Assembly (NCBI GenBank): GCA_022826725.1
Contig: JAJDUF010000004.1
Location: 186,001 to 250,000, forward strand
Reading direction: 5' to 3'
From: Chloroflexota bacterium
GTDB taxonomy: Bacteria > Chloroflexota > UBA11872 > UBA12225 > JAJDUF01
Length of the DNA stretch: 64,000 nt
The position numbers and the translations under genes are program-made. Shown one piece after another: positions 18,626 through 26,685 of this stretch. The notes below the pieces were generated by a model that was not told the origin of the DNA, did no database searches, and saw only the letters and a program-made list of their open reading frames with translations. Every line of letters starts with the position of its first letter. The first letter of the stretch is position 1.

Positions 18626-18841
18626 TCAGCGAAAATCGGCCCGTTCCAGCCCCAGTTGACGAATCATACTTGACAGCAAGCCAGCACCGATTTCCTTGCG
18701 GCGGTCCTTTACGATAGCCTTGCGTGTCCCGTAGTACAGCGTGATGTGACTCCCCTTCCCACGCTTGGCGTCGGTACGGACAGAGACTCCGCGCTGCCGC
18801 CCCAGCTCGAACACCCTGGCGATGAACTCCCTCCCCTTCAC
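18626..18841 (-). CDS. hicA: HicA-like mRNA interferase toxin
   Basis: 71 residues, a typical HicA size. The dsRNA-binding-like fold carries the catalytic His in GKGSHITLYYG. HicA toxins cleave mRNA when HicB is lost. It starts at a GTG preceded by AAAGGT, which is a close, weak ribosome binding site. It is the first gene of the hicAB pair. Confidence 0.82.
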   Translation of the reverse strand: MKGREFIARVFELGRQRGVSVRTDAKRGKGSHITLYYGTRKAIVKDRRKEIGAGLLSSMIRQLGLERADFR

Positions 18842-18955
18842 ACCTTTAGTATGGGGCAGCAGTGCCTGAACATCAAGCGTTAGGCTGACAACACACCATA
18901 TCGGCGATAGCGTGCGAAGGCTGAACAGAACACGTATGCGATTAGCGTAGCCCTC
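18842..18955. other. Spacer between hicA and the inverted-repeat unit; candidate target-site copy at 18948-18954
   Basis: No gene or strong promoter was recognised here. The hicAB promoter should lie in this stretch. The 7-mer TAGCCCT at 18948-18954 also occurs directly after the right end of the inverted-repeat unit. Confidence 0.4.
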
Positions 18956-18976
18956 GGTAGTGTCTTAGTTTGAAAT
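18956..18976 (+). repeat. Left terminal inverted repeat of the VOC unit
   Basis: A 21-bp arm beginning GGTAGTGTC. It matches the reverse complement of 19561-19581 at 20 of 21 positions by eye. Confidence 0.75.
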
Positions 18977-19189
18977 AACGGATTTTCGTTGCTGGGAATT
19001 ACATCGAATGTTACTCCGGCAGGCCGCCGCGCTCGTGAGCAGGAGCAGGATTCCCTACCACGATATCCGCCCGTCAGGGTTTTCGGACAGCCTCATGTAG
19101 AATGCTGGCAAGTAAGGCCCGCTCCTAGACTCCCTCCGGTCGAGGGCGAAAACGGCCTCTAACAACTTCCGCGCAAAGAGAGGTGTAGC

Positions 19190-19552
19190 ATGCAAAGCGT
19201 TCAGGGATTCGGCGGGTTCTTCTTTCGGGCAAAGAACCCGGATAGACTCGCGAAATGGTATCAGGATCACCTTGGCATCAATCCTGCTCCGACGAACATG
19301 GAGATGGAGCCCTGGGTGACCGAGTCCGGGGTCACGGTTTTCTCGCCCTTCGATGCTCACACGGACTATTTCGCAGCGGACAAGACTTTCATGCTGAATT
19401 TCCGCGTGGCCGATTTGGACGCGATGGTCGCACAACTGAAGTCTGCGGATATCGAGGTCAGCCACGAAAGCGAGATGGCGGGCATAGGCCGCTTCGCCCG
19501 CATCCACGACCCCGAAGGAAACGCGCTCGAACTTTGGGAACCCACGTCGTGA
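19190..19552 (+). CDS. VOC (glyoxalase/bleomycin-resistance) family protein
   Basis: 120 residues, a complete two-repeat VOC fold: FFFRAKNPDRLAKWYQDHLG in the first half and the metal-ligand-bearing IHDPEGNALELWEP at the end. Members are metal-dependent isomerases, dioxygenases or binding proteins; the substrate is unknown. GAGAGGTG precedes the ATG. It is the only gene inside the unit with 21-bp inverted ends, so it may be a transposon passenger. Confidence 0.88.
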   Translation: MQSVQGFGGFFFRAKNPDRLAKWYQDHLGINPAPTNMEMEPWVTESGVTVFSPFDAHTDYFAADKTFMLNFRVADLDAMVAQLKSADIEVSHESEMAGIGRFARIHDPEGNALELWEPTS

Positions 19553-19560
19553 GATTCGAC

Positions 19561-19581
19561 ATTTCAAACCAAGACACTACC
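19561..19581 (-). repeat. Right terminal inverted repeat of the VOC unit
   Basis: Ends GACACTACC and is followed at once by TAGCCCT, also found next to the left arm. It lies nine bases after the VOC stop codon. Confidence 0.75.
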
Positions 19582-19586
19582 TAGCC

Positions 19587-19658
19587 CTAGCCCTGCGCTG
19601 CCAGGTAGTCGTCCAGGCTGTAGTCCGGGCTGCGTAGCTCGGCGAACATCGCTGCTTC
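19587..19658 (-). pseudogene. Orphan 3' end of an RraA-family gene (direct-repeat copy)
   Basis: This stretch encodes EAAMFAELRSPDYSLDDY followed by LAAQG and a stop on the reverse strand. That is the C-terminus of the intact RraA-family protein at 23704-24393. About 66 of 70 bases match (19587-19656 against 23704-23773), with one amino-acid change. Nothing upstream matches the rest of the gene, so only the last ~24 codons remain. Between the two copies lie the AlbA-type and TrlF-like genes. This looks like the scar of an insertion or recombination at the gene's 3' end. Confidence 0.8.
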
Positions 19659-19713
19659 CTGTCGCCTGATGCGTCCACCAGCTTTACGGCTCGCCGCTTC
19701 TAGTCCTCGCGTA

Positions 19714-20949
19714 TCACCGGGACATTGGCTTCTTCCAAAGACGGACTGTAAAACGACTCTCTTCCTCGATCAAATCCGGCTCGGTGCCATTGTGTTTACG
19801 CATAGCACCGATGATTCGGTTTCGCACACCCATGCCGAGGTGGTCCACATAGCCATAGTCGCGCAGGACTTCCTTCAACAACTCGTTTCTGGCGGCTCGC
19901 AATCCCTCGGTCATCTTTTCGACAGTAACACCATTGGGGAGCCGACCGGGCGAGATCACTTCAAGGCGGTCCCGATACAAAGAGACTTCGATATCGGTGC
20001 CAATCAGAGTATAATCGCGATGTGCAACCGCGTTGACTATGGATTCCCGAACCGCATCCACCGGGAGTGCCCGTTTTCGGCGTCGGCGCCCTCCTTCGAG
20101 CCATGCGACCGTACCCATGTTGCGGACGACGAAATCCACTGCCCGGTCAATGACGCCCTTTTCCACCACGCGCTTTCGCGATGATAACATCGAAACCAGC
20201 GGCCCTCTTATCAGTTCCTCGTCAATGGTTTCATAGTCCTTTTCCTCTCGCGGAAAGGCAGCCGCCGTGATTCCGGCCTGTGGCAGACGGCGATTCGGGT
20301 TTTCACCGAAAAGGAGCAAGCCTGCTACGGTTGCGGCGGTGGTCCCCGCTGCTTCGGCGAGAATGTCTATATTTACTAATGTCCGGCGCCAAGACTCATA
20401 ATCCTCCCGACCAGGCGTACCGCGTTTCAGAACGACACGAAAATAATTCGCGATTCTGTCTAAATCGAGGCTCTCGAACCCAGTGTCGAGCACGGGCCTG
20501 ATGTCATAGCGCATCAGGTGTGCAGCCTGGTATAGCCGCCCCTCCTCTTCCCGGCGAGCTTCCCGCGATGTGCTGCCTACCCGAACGAACGTCACCCAGG
20601 CACTACCACGCTTGGCCTTGTATGGCTTGTCTGGGCTGTCCGCCTGCAATCTAATGACACCGACCATCACACTATTGTCCAAGACTACTGACGACCACAC
20701 AGGAATCACGTTTGGTTGGAGATTCTCTTGTGCAATATTCATCACCCAGCGCTCTACCTCCTCGCGGCTTCGCGCCAGGCCGGGAATCCTCCCGTCGTCG
20801 TCCACCCCGAGCAGGATGTGGCCACCCTCGAAGTTGAGAAGGGCGGCCATCTCTTTGGCAAGCTGCTCCGGCCTAATGTCGTCCCGCTTGAACTCGACGC
20901 CAGAGTTCTCGCCGTTTCGGATCAGTTCTAGCAGTTCGGCCCGGTTCAT
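19714..20949 (-). CDS. AlbA_2/Schlafen-type ATP-binding protein
   Basis: 411 residues. The N-terminal AlbA_2 domain (GVEFKRDDIRPEQLAKEM, then GGHILLGVDDDGRIPGL) is the Schlafen-like fold. The C-terminal part (RESIVNAVAHRDY, then DRLEVISPGRLPNG and GMGVRNRI) is the HATPase_c_4 type found with it. Such proteins are annotated as regulators or accessory proteins and recur in defence islands. It starts nine bases after the TrlF-like gene on the same strand, so the two are one operon. The ribosome binding site (GAG) is weak, consistent with translational coupling. Confidence 0.85.
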   Translation of the reverse strand: MNRAELLELIRNGENSGVEFKRDDIRPEQLAKEMAALLNFEGGHILLGVDDDGRIPGLARSREEVERWVMNIAQENLQPNVIPVWSSVVLDNSVMVGVIRLQADSPDKPYKAKRGSAWVTFVRVGSTSREARREEEGRLYQAAHLMRYDIRPVLDTGFESLDLDRIANYFRVVLKRGTPGREDYESWRRTLVNIDILAEAAGTTAATVAGLLLFGENPNRRLPQAGITAAAFPREEKDYETIDEELIRGPLVSMLSSRKRVVEKGVIDRAVDFVVRNMGTVAWLEGGRRRRKRALPVDAVRESIVNAVAHRDYTLIGTDIEVSLYRDRLEVISPGRLPNGVTVEKMTEGLRAARNELLKEVLRDYGYVDHLGMGVRNRIIGAMRKHNGTEPDLIEEESRFTVRLWKKPMSR

Positions 20950-20958
20950 CTTAAGCTC

Positions 20959-23634
20959 TCAAAAGCCGTACTTCAGCCGCCGGGTCTCGAAGGCAGTCCT
21001 CCCCCCTTCGAGTATCTCCTCGACCAACTCCCGCACCGGCTGTTCATCAATCGAGCCCCTGTGCTCGGGTGCGATGGCTGCCTTGCCACCTTCCGCTTCG
21101 CCCGAGGCATCAAGCCCGAGAATCAACTCGGCGTCACCAAGTACCGGGATGTTGGCGTTGTGCGTCGAGAAGATGAACTGCCGTCGCCGCTTCTCTTCTC
21201 GCATTCTGGGGACCACGCCCTCGGTGATGAACCGGTTATCGAGATCGTCTTCAGGCTGGTCTACGATCAGTGGCGCATCGGACTCCAGCAGCAGAAGCAG
21301 CAGCACAGCGGTAGCCTTCTGGCCCGTCGAGAGGTCATCAAGTGCCTGCCAATACGGCTGGGCACCAGCGGCAGCCGTATTGAGCCGCATGACCATCGTT
21401 GGTGGTAACTCAAGCTCCTCGATCCGCATCAGGACCTCGGCCGGCGCCTTGCCAAGGCGCTCTGCCTGGGCTGGCGGGATCGCGTAGGTTTTCTGAACCG
21501 CCTCCGCACCTGTCCTGCAGCATTCGACGAACTGTGGCAACGAGAGGTCCGGCACCTGTGCGAGCCGGTCGATTGCTTCAGAAAGGCGTCCCCCTATCTC
21601 GTCGCGGAGAACCCGGAAGAGCGGCTCCCGGTCGCTGGCGGCGGTCACTTCAACTTGGACACGGTCTCTAAGCTTCCTGCTCACGGTCCCTGCGGCACGG
21701 TCTAGCAGCCGGAACTCCTGCGCTTTAAGGTCCTCCCACTCTGCAAGTAATGCGTGTCGCTTGTCCGCATGCTCCTTCTCCAGCTGTTCGAGTAGGCGCT
21801 GGCGCTGGCGCAGCGGGCGCAGACTCTCGATCTCGCGCCGCAGGCGGATGAATTCCGCCCCATCCACAGCCGATTTCTTAAGCTCACGCAGTATCTGCTG
21901 GTAAGTGGTTTCAACCTCGCGCTTGCGCTCACCCCAAAGGCCGCGAATCTCGCCGATCCCTTCATCAGCTCGCTTGAGGACCACCTCAAGCTCCCGCGCC
22001 ACCCGCTCCAGGTCACAACTCAGGCCCTTCAGGATGTCGTTGGCGCCCGTGAGAATTTCCTTGCCCGGCAGTTCTGCGAGTGCCCGCGGCGACAAGAACA
22101 CTCGGTCAATGGGCAACTCTTGGCGGAGCATCGCTAGACACTCGCGGAATGGCTGCACACGCTCGAGGATCGACTGGAGCAACCGCTCTTCCCGAACGAG
22201 CAGGCTCTGCTCCCGCAGCCGATCTTCAAGTCCGGCCTCCTGGAAGCTCTTGAGTGTCCCCTCGAGGGCCGGCAACGCCGACAGGCGCTCCTCGATCTGT
22301 TGAAGCTCGGAGCGAACATCGAGGCTGGACCGTCGCGCCTGTTCGAGGTCCCGTCGCACATCGGTCTTGCGTTGGGTGAGAGACACATCGTACTCGGCGA
22401 AGCGATCAAGGAGCTGGGTGAGCTTTTCGGGACTCTTGGTAAGCTCCGAGATTTCGTGCTGTCCGTACACTTCGACACCGGGAAGAACTTCTCCGGGGAG
22501 TAGATTCGAGATTTGTCCGGCCTCGTCGCGCACCACAGGCGGATTCGGGATGGTCCGCTCAATCAGGTACTCCCGCTTCGTGGGACGATGGGTGCGTGCG
22601 CGGAGCGATATCTTCGTCCCGCTCCGAAGCACTTGACGCACAATACTCTGGTGCGCCTTGAGCGCCTCTTCGCCGATAGGATCTAAATCGAGAACGTACC
22701 GCAGACTCTCGATGACGGTCGACTTTCCAGTGCCACGTCCCCCGACGAGAACATTCAGATTAGGGTTGAAGTGAATAGACACGCAATCGAGAAATCCACC
22801 TTCCCATGCCAATTCGACTAGTTCTGCATGCACTTCCGGCTCGGGGTCGCTGTTCAAGCGGATCCTTGATTCTGGATCGAGGAAAGCTTGGCGCAGACCC
22901 TCAATAGAAATCTCGGACATCTTAATCCAGCACGAAGCGCCCGGTTTCCTTAGATCGTTCGGGTCGCTGACGTCCTTCGCGTTGATAATCGCCAGTGGAC
23001 GTTCACGCCGATGTTGTACGTTCTTGTTCTGAAGGATCGGCCGCAGGTTATCGGGAGCATCGTCAACCGACCCAGGCAGGGCACAGGCAAGCAAGTTAGG
23101 CAACTGCCAAGCGTTGACGCGCAGCTGTCCCGACAGCTTATGGAGAAGACCACCGCCGGAGGTGACATGAGCAGCGATGCAAACAGCCTCCCATTCCCGG
23201 GACTTGGCCACGAATTCGATTGCGTCGTACTTCCCCGTTGGTGACTCCTGGTGTTCTTGGTAGATCCCACAATCCCCTAAAATGCGTTCCAGATCGTCGA
23301 GGTTCCTGTCCGGGCCAAAGAGACAGAGGAGATGAACCCCATCCTTCGTCACTGCCTCGAAACCGGGAAACACCTCAATTCCGGCTGCCCGGGCACACTC
23401 GATCAGGCCCGCTGCAGAGCGAACTCGGTAGTGGTCCGTCACAGCAATCGCCTCAACCCCTTGCTTGCGGCAGGCTTTGATCATCGCTGCGTTGTAATCC
23501 CTCTCGTTTGTGAACGACGATGTTTTTCCATGCGCGGCGAGGTACGCGAATGGATTCACCTGCAGCGCGCACTTGAAGAAACGTGCCCCCAATGGAAGCC
23601 TTAGAGCACCTGCGATCACGTCCCTGTCGCTCAT
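20959..23634 (-). CDS. TrlF-like ATPase: PHP domain fused to an SMC-type ATPase
   Basis: 891 residues. A PHP-like domain (about 1-240) shows AVTDHYRV at residues 64-71. The first PHP motif, normally HxH, reads ALQVNPF (23-29), so those two histidines are absent. Walker A is GGRGTGKST (298-306). A long coiled coil follows, then the signature-like DDLSTGQKATAVL, Walker B LIVDQPEDDLDN and the H-loop FSTHNANIPV. The architecture matches TrlF-family AAA proteins, many linked to defence. I chose the ATG at 23634, four bases after GGAGAG, over the track start at 23670. It leads a two-gene operon with the AlbA-type gene. Confidence 0.82.
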   Translation of the reverse strand: MSDRDVIAGALRLPLGARFFKCALQVNPFAYLAAHGKTSSFTNERDYNAAMIKACRKQGVEAIAVTDHYRVRSAAGLIECARAAGIEVFPGFEAVTKDGVHLLCLFGPDRNLDDLERILGDCGIYQEHQESPTGKYDAIEFVAKSREWEAVCIAAHVTSGGGLLHKLSGQLRVNAWQLPNLLACALPGSVDDAPDNLRPILQNKNVQHRRERPLAIINAKDVSDPNDLRKPGASCWIKMSEISIEGLRQAFLDPESRIRLNSDPEPEVHAELVELAWEGGFLDCVSIHFNPNLNVLVGGRGTGKSTVIESLRYVLDLDPIGEEALKAHQSIVRQVLRSGTKISLRARTHRPTKREYLIERTIPNPPVVRDEAGQISNLLPGEVLPGVEVYGQHEISELTKSPEKLTQLLDRFAEYDVSLTQRKTDVRRDLEQARRSSLDVRSELQQIEERLSALPALEGTLKSFQEAGLEDRLREQSLLVREERLLQSILERVQPFRECLAMLRQELPIDRVFLSPRALAELPGKEILTGANDILKGLSCDLERVARELEVVLKRADEGIGEIRGLWGERKREVETTYQQILRELKKSAVDGAEFIRLRREIESLRPLRQRQRLLEQLEKEHADKRHALLAEWEDLKAQEFRLLDRAAGTVSRKLRDRVQVEVTAASDREPLFRVLRDEIGGRLSEAIDRLAQVPDLSLPQFVECCRTGAEAVQKTYAIPPAQAERLGKAPAEVLMRIEELELPPTMVMRLNTAAAGAQPYWQALDDLSTGQKATAVLLLLLLESDAPLIVDQPEDDLDNRFITEGVVPRMREEKRRRQFIFSTHNANIPVLGDAELILGLDASGEAEGGKAAIAPEHRGSIDEQPVRELVEEILEGGRTAFETRRLKYGF

Positions 23635-23703
23635 ATTTCTCTCCATAACTAGGAAGAGGCGATGCCTCATTAGATCGAGTATGCCCCGTCGGCTTCAGCC
23701 ACC

Positions 23704-24393
23704 CTACCCCTGCGTTGCCAGGTAGTCGTCCAGGCTGTAGTCCGGGCTGCGTAGCTCGGCGAACATCGCCGCCTCTTTCTCCTGCACTGCCAGCGCCTGA
23801 TCGTGTACCTGATCCGCGACGGCCGGCGGAATCACCAGCGCGCCGTTCTCGTCCGCGTGGATGAAGTCGCCCGGCCGCACCGTCATGCCGTCAATCACCA
23901 CCGGGCTATTGATGTCCAGCCAGCGCAGCCGACCGTGCATCGGCGACACGCCCGCGCCCCAGCAAGGCAGCGGCACGTCGCGCACGCCGGCCAGGTCCCG
24001 GATGCTTCCGTTCGTCAAGAACCCGACCGCGCCGGCCAGCATCATCCGCGTGCCCATCCCATCACCAATCGTGACGGTATACCGCGGCCTAGGGCCGACC
24101 GATTCCATCACCGCAAAGACCGGCAGCCCCTCCGCTCCCGCGCTCCGCGCCGCCTGTTGGATCGAGCGCAGCCAGTCGTTGAACAAGCTCCCCACTTTCT
24201 CGGTCCCCGCAGTCGTGCTATCCATCCGAGCGGTCACGGCGATGCCCACCCGTGGCCCCAGCTCCGGCATCAGGGCGCGGACGTCCGGTCCCGTGTACCC
24301 GACCGTCGGGTCTTGCACCTCCAGCAGCTCTAGGCCGTTGGCCACCGTCGGCGAATCGAACTCAGCCAACCGCTTGATCTTCTCGTAATCCAT
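23704..24393 (-). CDS. RraA-family protein (HMG/CHA aldolase-like)
   Basis: 229 residues. The family hallmark GAVGFLTNGSIRDLAGVRDV is followed by RPGDFIHADENGALVIP, as in 4-hydroxy-4-methyl-2-oxoglutarate aldolases and RraA. Most members cleave pyruvate-type aldols with a divalent metal. A GGAGG lies eight bases before the ATG. The last ~24 codons are duplicated at 19587-19658, on the far side of the TrlF/AlbA operon. On the other side it is divergent from the candidate selenoprotein gene. Confidence 0.9.
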   Translation of the reverse strand: MDYEKIKRLAEFDSPTVANGLELLEVQDPTVGYTGPDVRALMPELGPRVGIAVTARMDSTTAGTEKVGSLFNDWLRSIQQAARSAGAEGLPVFAVMESVGPRPRYTVTIGDGMGTRMMLAGAVGFLTNGSIRDLAGVRDVPLPCWGAGVSPMHGRLRWLDINSPVVIDGMTVRPGDFIHADENGALVIPPAVADQVHDQALAVQEKEAAMFAELRSPDYSLDDYLATQG

Positions 24394-24539
24394 GCCGCAT
24401 GCCTCCGCGTGTGGTGTCGGTCAGCGCCAATCCTACCACCCTTCCCGAGGGCACTGCCCGTCGGCGCCATGTGTACGCCAGACTACGGCCGTGCCGCTGC
24501 CCGGCGCGTAGAATGCCCTATGAGCGGAGTGCCAAGATC

Positions 24540-25655
24540 ATGATGAATCGGCGGCGGCTGGGCAGCAGACTGCTCCGGTTGGCGCCTTTGGCCGGCCTGA
24601 CGGCGCTGACCGCCTGCCAGCTCGGCGGCGATACGGCGGCGCCGGCGGTAAGTCCCGTGGTCCCCACGCCGACGCCGCGCCCGCTCCCCATCGAGTCGGT
24701 TGACCCGGAGGAGATCATCACTCTGCTGCCCCCGGACGGCATCCCGGCCATTGACAACCCTGAGTTCATGTCCATCGAGGAGACGATCAACCGCGGCGTC
24801 ATGGACGACAGCGAACCGGTGCTCTCGTTTGGTCACCAGGGCGTCTGGCACGCCTACTCCGTATTCCAGCTCGACCACCACGAGATCGTGAACGATGTGG
24901 TCGGCGGTCTGCCTGTCGCAGCGACATGGTGACCACTCTGTTTCACGGGTATCGTGTATGCCCGCGAGGTCAACGGGCGGGTGCTGGATTTCGGCGTCTC
25001 CGGCAAGCTGTACCGCAACGTCCTAGTCATGTTCGACCGCCAGACCGGCAGCCTGTGGAGCCAACTGCTCGGCCAGGCCATCGTCGGCCCGCTCACGGGC
25101 ACGCGCCTGATCATGCTCCCCGCCACGGTCATGACTTGGGGCGCGTGGCGACGGGAGCATCCCGACGGCCTGCTGCTCAGGAAGGAAGAGCCGAGCAAGG
25201 CCACCTACGCCTCCTACTGGAACTCCGGTACGGTCGGCGTTGCCGGCGAGACGCTCGAGGACCCGCGGCTGCTGGCCAAGCAGTACGTCGTCGGCGTGCG
25301 TATCGCCGATCAGCCCAAGGCCTATCCGTATGCGCGGTTGAGCACGCAGCCGGTGGTGAACGACACGCTCGGCGGCACGCCGTTAGTTGCCGTATTCGAC
25401 GAGGTACACGGCGGGGCGGGGATTGTCTTCTCGCGCCAGGTCCAAGACCGCACCCTGACCTTCGCGCTCCAGCAGACGACGGAGACGACCGTCCTGCTCA
25501 CGGACGAGGAAACCGGCACGCTCTGGCACGGCCTCACCGGCGACGCCTTGGAGGGACCGCTGGCCGGCCAACGCCTGCGGCAGCTACCCGCGACCGATTC
25601 GTTCTGGTTCGGCTGGAAGGATCACTTCCCCAACACGGCCGTCTGGGGAGAGTGA
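24540..25655 (+). CDS. DUF3179-family lipoprotein, candidate selenoprotein (in-frame TGA = Sec131)
   Basis: The track splits this into ORFs ending at 24932 and starting at 24954, but both lie in one frame separated only by a TGA at 24930-24932. Read through, it gives 371 residues. A signal peptide ends in the lipobox LTAC (C26), so the protein should be a lipoprotein. DUF3179 sequence runs on both sides: NDVVGGLPVAATW, then the TGA, then PLCFTGIVYAREVNGR. The TGA stands where the family's conserved CPLC begins, giving U-P-L-C, the UxxC pattern common in selenoproteins. The start ATG follows GGAG at ten bases. The role of DUF3179 proteins is not established. The alternative is a nonsense mutation of TGC/TGT. 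Confidence 0.8.
24930..24972 (+). promoter_or_regulatory. Candidate bacterial SECIS hairpin starting at the in-frame UGA
   Basis: UGACC (24930-24934) can pair with GGUCA (24968-24972), putting the UGA at the base of the stem. An upper stem CACG/CGUG (24944-24947 with 24953-24956) closes a five-base loop GGUAU. The loop begins 16 bases after the UGA and has G in its first two positions, meeting the usual bSECIS rules (apex 16-37 bases away, G early in the loop). The middle of the stem is imperfect. This was folded by eye only. Confidence 0.65.
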
Positions 25656-25665
25656 GGCGCCACCA

Positions 25666-26466
25666 TCACGCCCGGCCCGCGAACTCCTGGCCCCGGATCA
25701 GCATGAAGCGGAACGCCCCCGGCGGCTGCTCCGCCTCCAACCTGATGCGATGATCCTCGTCGCGGACGCCCAAGTACTTGGTCTCGGCAGGAATGTAGTG
25801 CAGGGCGAGACCGCGCCGGCGGTGCGGCGTCTGGTTGGCGCCGGTCCGGTGCATATTGTGTCCGTGGTGGAACATGCAGTGCCCGGCCGGCAGCTCCACC
25901 GGCACCGGATCGGCCAGCTCCGGCATGGCGAGGAACGCATCCTTCTGCTCACCGGTCACCGGCCCCCACTTGTGGCTGCCGGGGATAACCGTCATACAGC
26001 CGTTCTCGACGGTCGCGTCGTCCAAGGCCACCCAAGCACTCACCGCCATTTGCGGGATCAGCCAGGGCCAGGCCGGTGAGTCCTGGTGCCAGTCGGTCAC
26101 CGTGCCATGAAAGCGCGGCTTCATCATCAGCTGGTCGTGGTACAGCTTGATGTTCGGGCCGAGCAGCTCCTCGACCACGTCCACGATCTCGGGCTTGCGC
26201 GCCATGGACTCGAAGAGCTCGTCAAAGTAGGCCAAGTGGGTCATCTTGCGGGTCCGGTCGAGCACCGGCACGTCATCGGTGTCGTTTTCGCCACGGAACT
26301 GCCGCTCCCGCTGGATATAGCGCGCCGGCATATGATCCAGCCGGCCTTCCACGATGTCCGCGCTGCGCTGCCGCAGGGCCGCCAGCTCGTCATCGGTGAG
26401 CACCCGGCCATACCGCAAGTAGCCGTGCTCGGCGAAGAACTCCTTCTGCTCGGCAGTGAGAGCCAT
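25666..26466 (-). CDS. Phytanoyl-CoA dioxygenase (PhyH) family protein
   Basis: 266 residues, an Fe(II)/2-oxoglutarate oxygenase. Iron ligands are HxD in DWHQDSPAW and the distal His in NMHRTGANQTPHRRRG, with the 2-oxoglutarate arginine in the latter. AAGGAGGT lies six bases before the ATG, a near-perfect ribosome binding site. It shares little beyond the motifs with the PhyH protein at 17287, so the substrates probably differ. It converges on the DUF3179 gene with ten bases between the stops. Confidence 0.92.
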   Translation of the reverse strand: MALTAEQKEFFAEHGYLRYGRVLTDDELAALRQRSADIVEGRLDHMPARYIQRERQFRGENDTDDVPVLDRTRKMTHLAYFDELFESMARKPEIVDVVEELLGPNIKLYHDQLMMKPRFHGTVTDWHQDSPAWPWLIPQMAVSAWVALDDATVENGCMTVIPGSHKWGPVTGEQKDAFLAMPELADPVPVELPAGHCMFHHGHNMHRTGANQTPHRRRGLALHYIPAETKYLGVRDEDHRIRLEAEQPPGAFRFMLIRGQEFAGRA

Positions 26467-26635
26467 CGGATACCTCCTTGCTGCCTACGCGATCCCCAAC
26501 CGACGGCCCGGAGTCTATGCCAGCCACCCCGGCCCGTCAAGCAGCCACGCGCCCTGTGTACTGGTCAGTAGCTAGTGGCCTCGCCGCCCGTCAGTGGGCT
26601 GGTGGGGTCTCTCCGCAGTTATAGTGAAATTAGCC

Positions 26636-26685
26636 AGTTTATGATTTTCTTGTAAACTAGGGTAAACTTGCTATAAACTGATCGC
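26636..26685 (+). promoter_or_regulatory. Promoter with an array of TAAACT hexamers; transcript probably leaderless
   Basis: TTGTAA (26650-26655) and TATAAA (26672-26677) are spaced by 16 bases and would start transcription at about the ATG at 26686. Three direct TAAACT copies (26653, 26663, 26674) lie about one helical turn apart, and an inverted copy AGTTTA lies at 26636. The array overlaps both promoter boxes, as a repressor operator would. No ribosome binding site precedes the start. Confidence 0.55.

Larger units (their letters stand above)
18956..19581. mobile_element. 626-bp unit bounded by 21-bp inverted repeats, carrying only a VOC gene
   Basis: The left end (GGTAGTGTCTTAG... at 18956-18976) and the right end (19561-19581) are inverted copies differing at one of 21 positions. 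The heptamer TAGCCCT flanks both sides, one base off the left end, as expected of a target-site duplication. Ends beginning GGTAGTGTC resemble those of insertion sequences. No transposase is present; the only gene is a VOC protein. It looks like a non-autonomous element that carried or captured a passenger gene. Confidence 0.6.

Noticed and set aside
19055-19567. 170-codon reverse ORF across the VOC unit
   Set aside because: It is antisense to the clear VOC gene, has no family motifs, and crosses the right inverted repeat.
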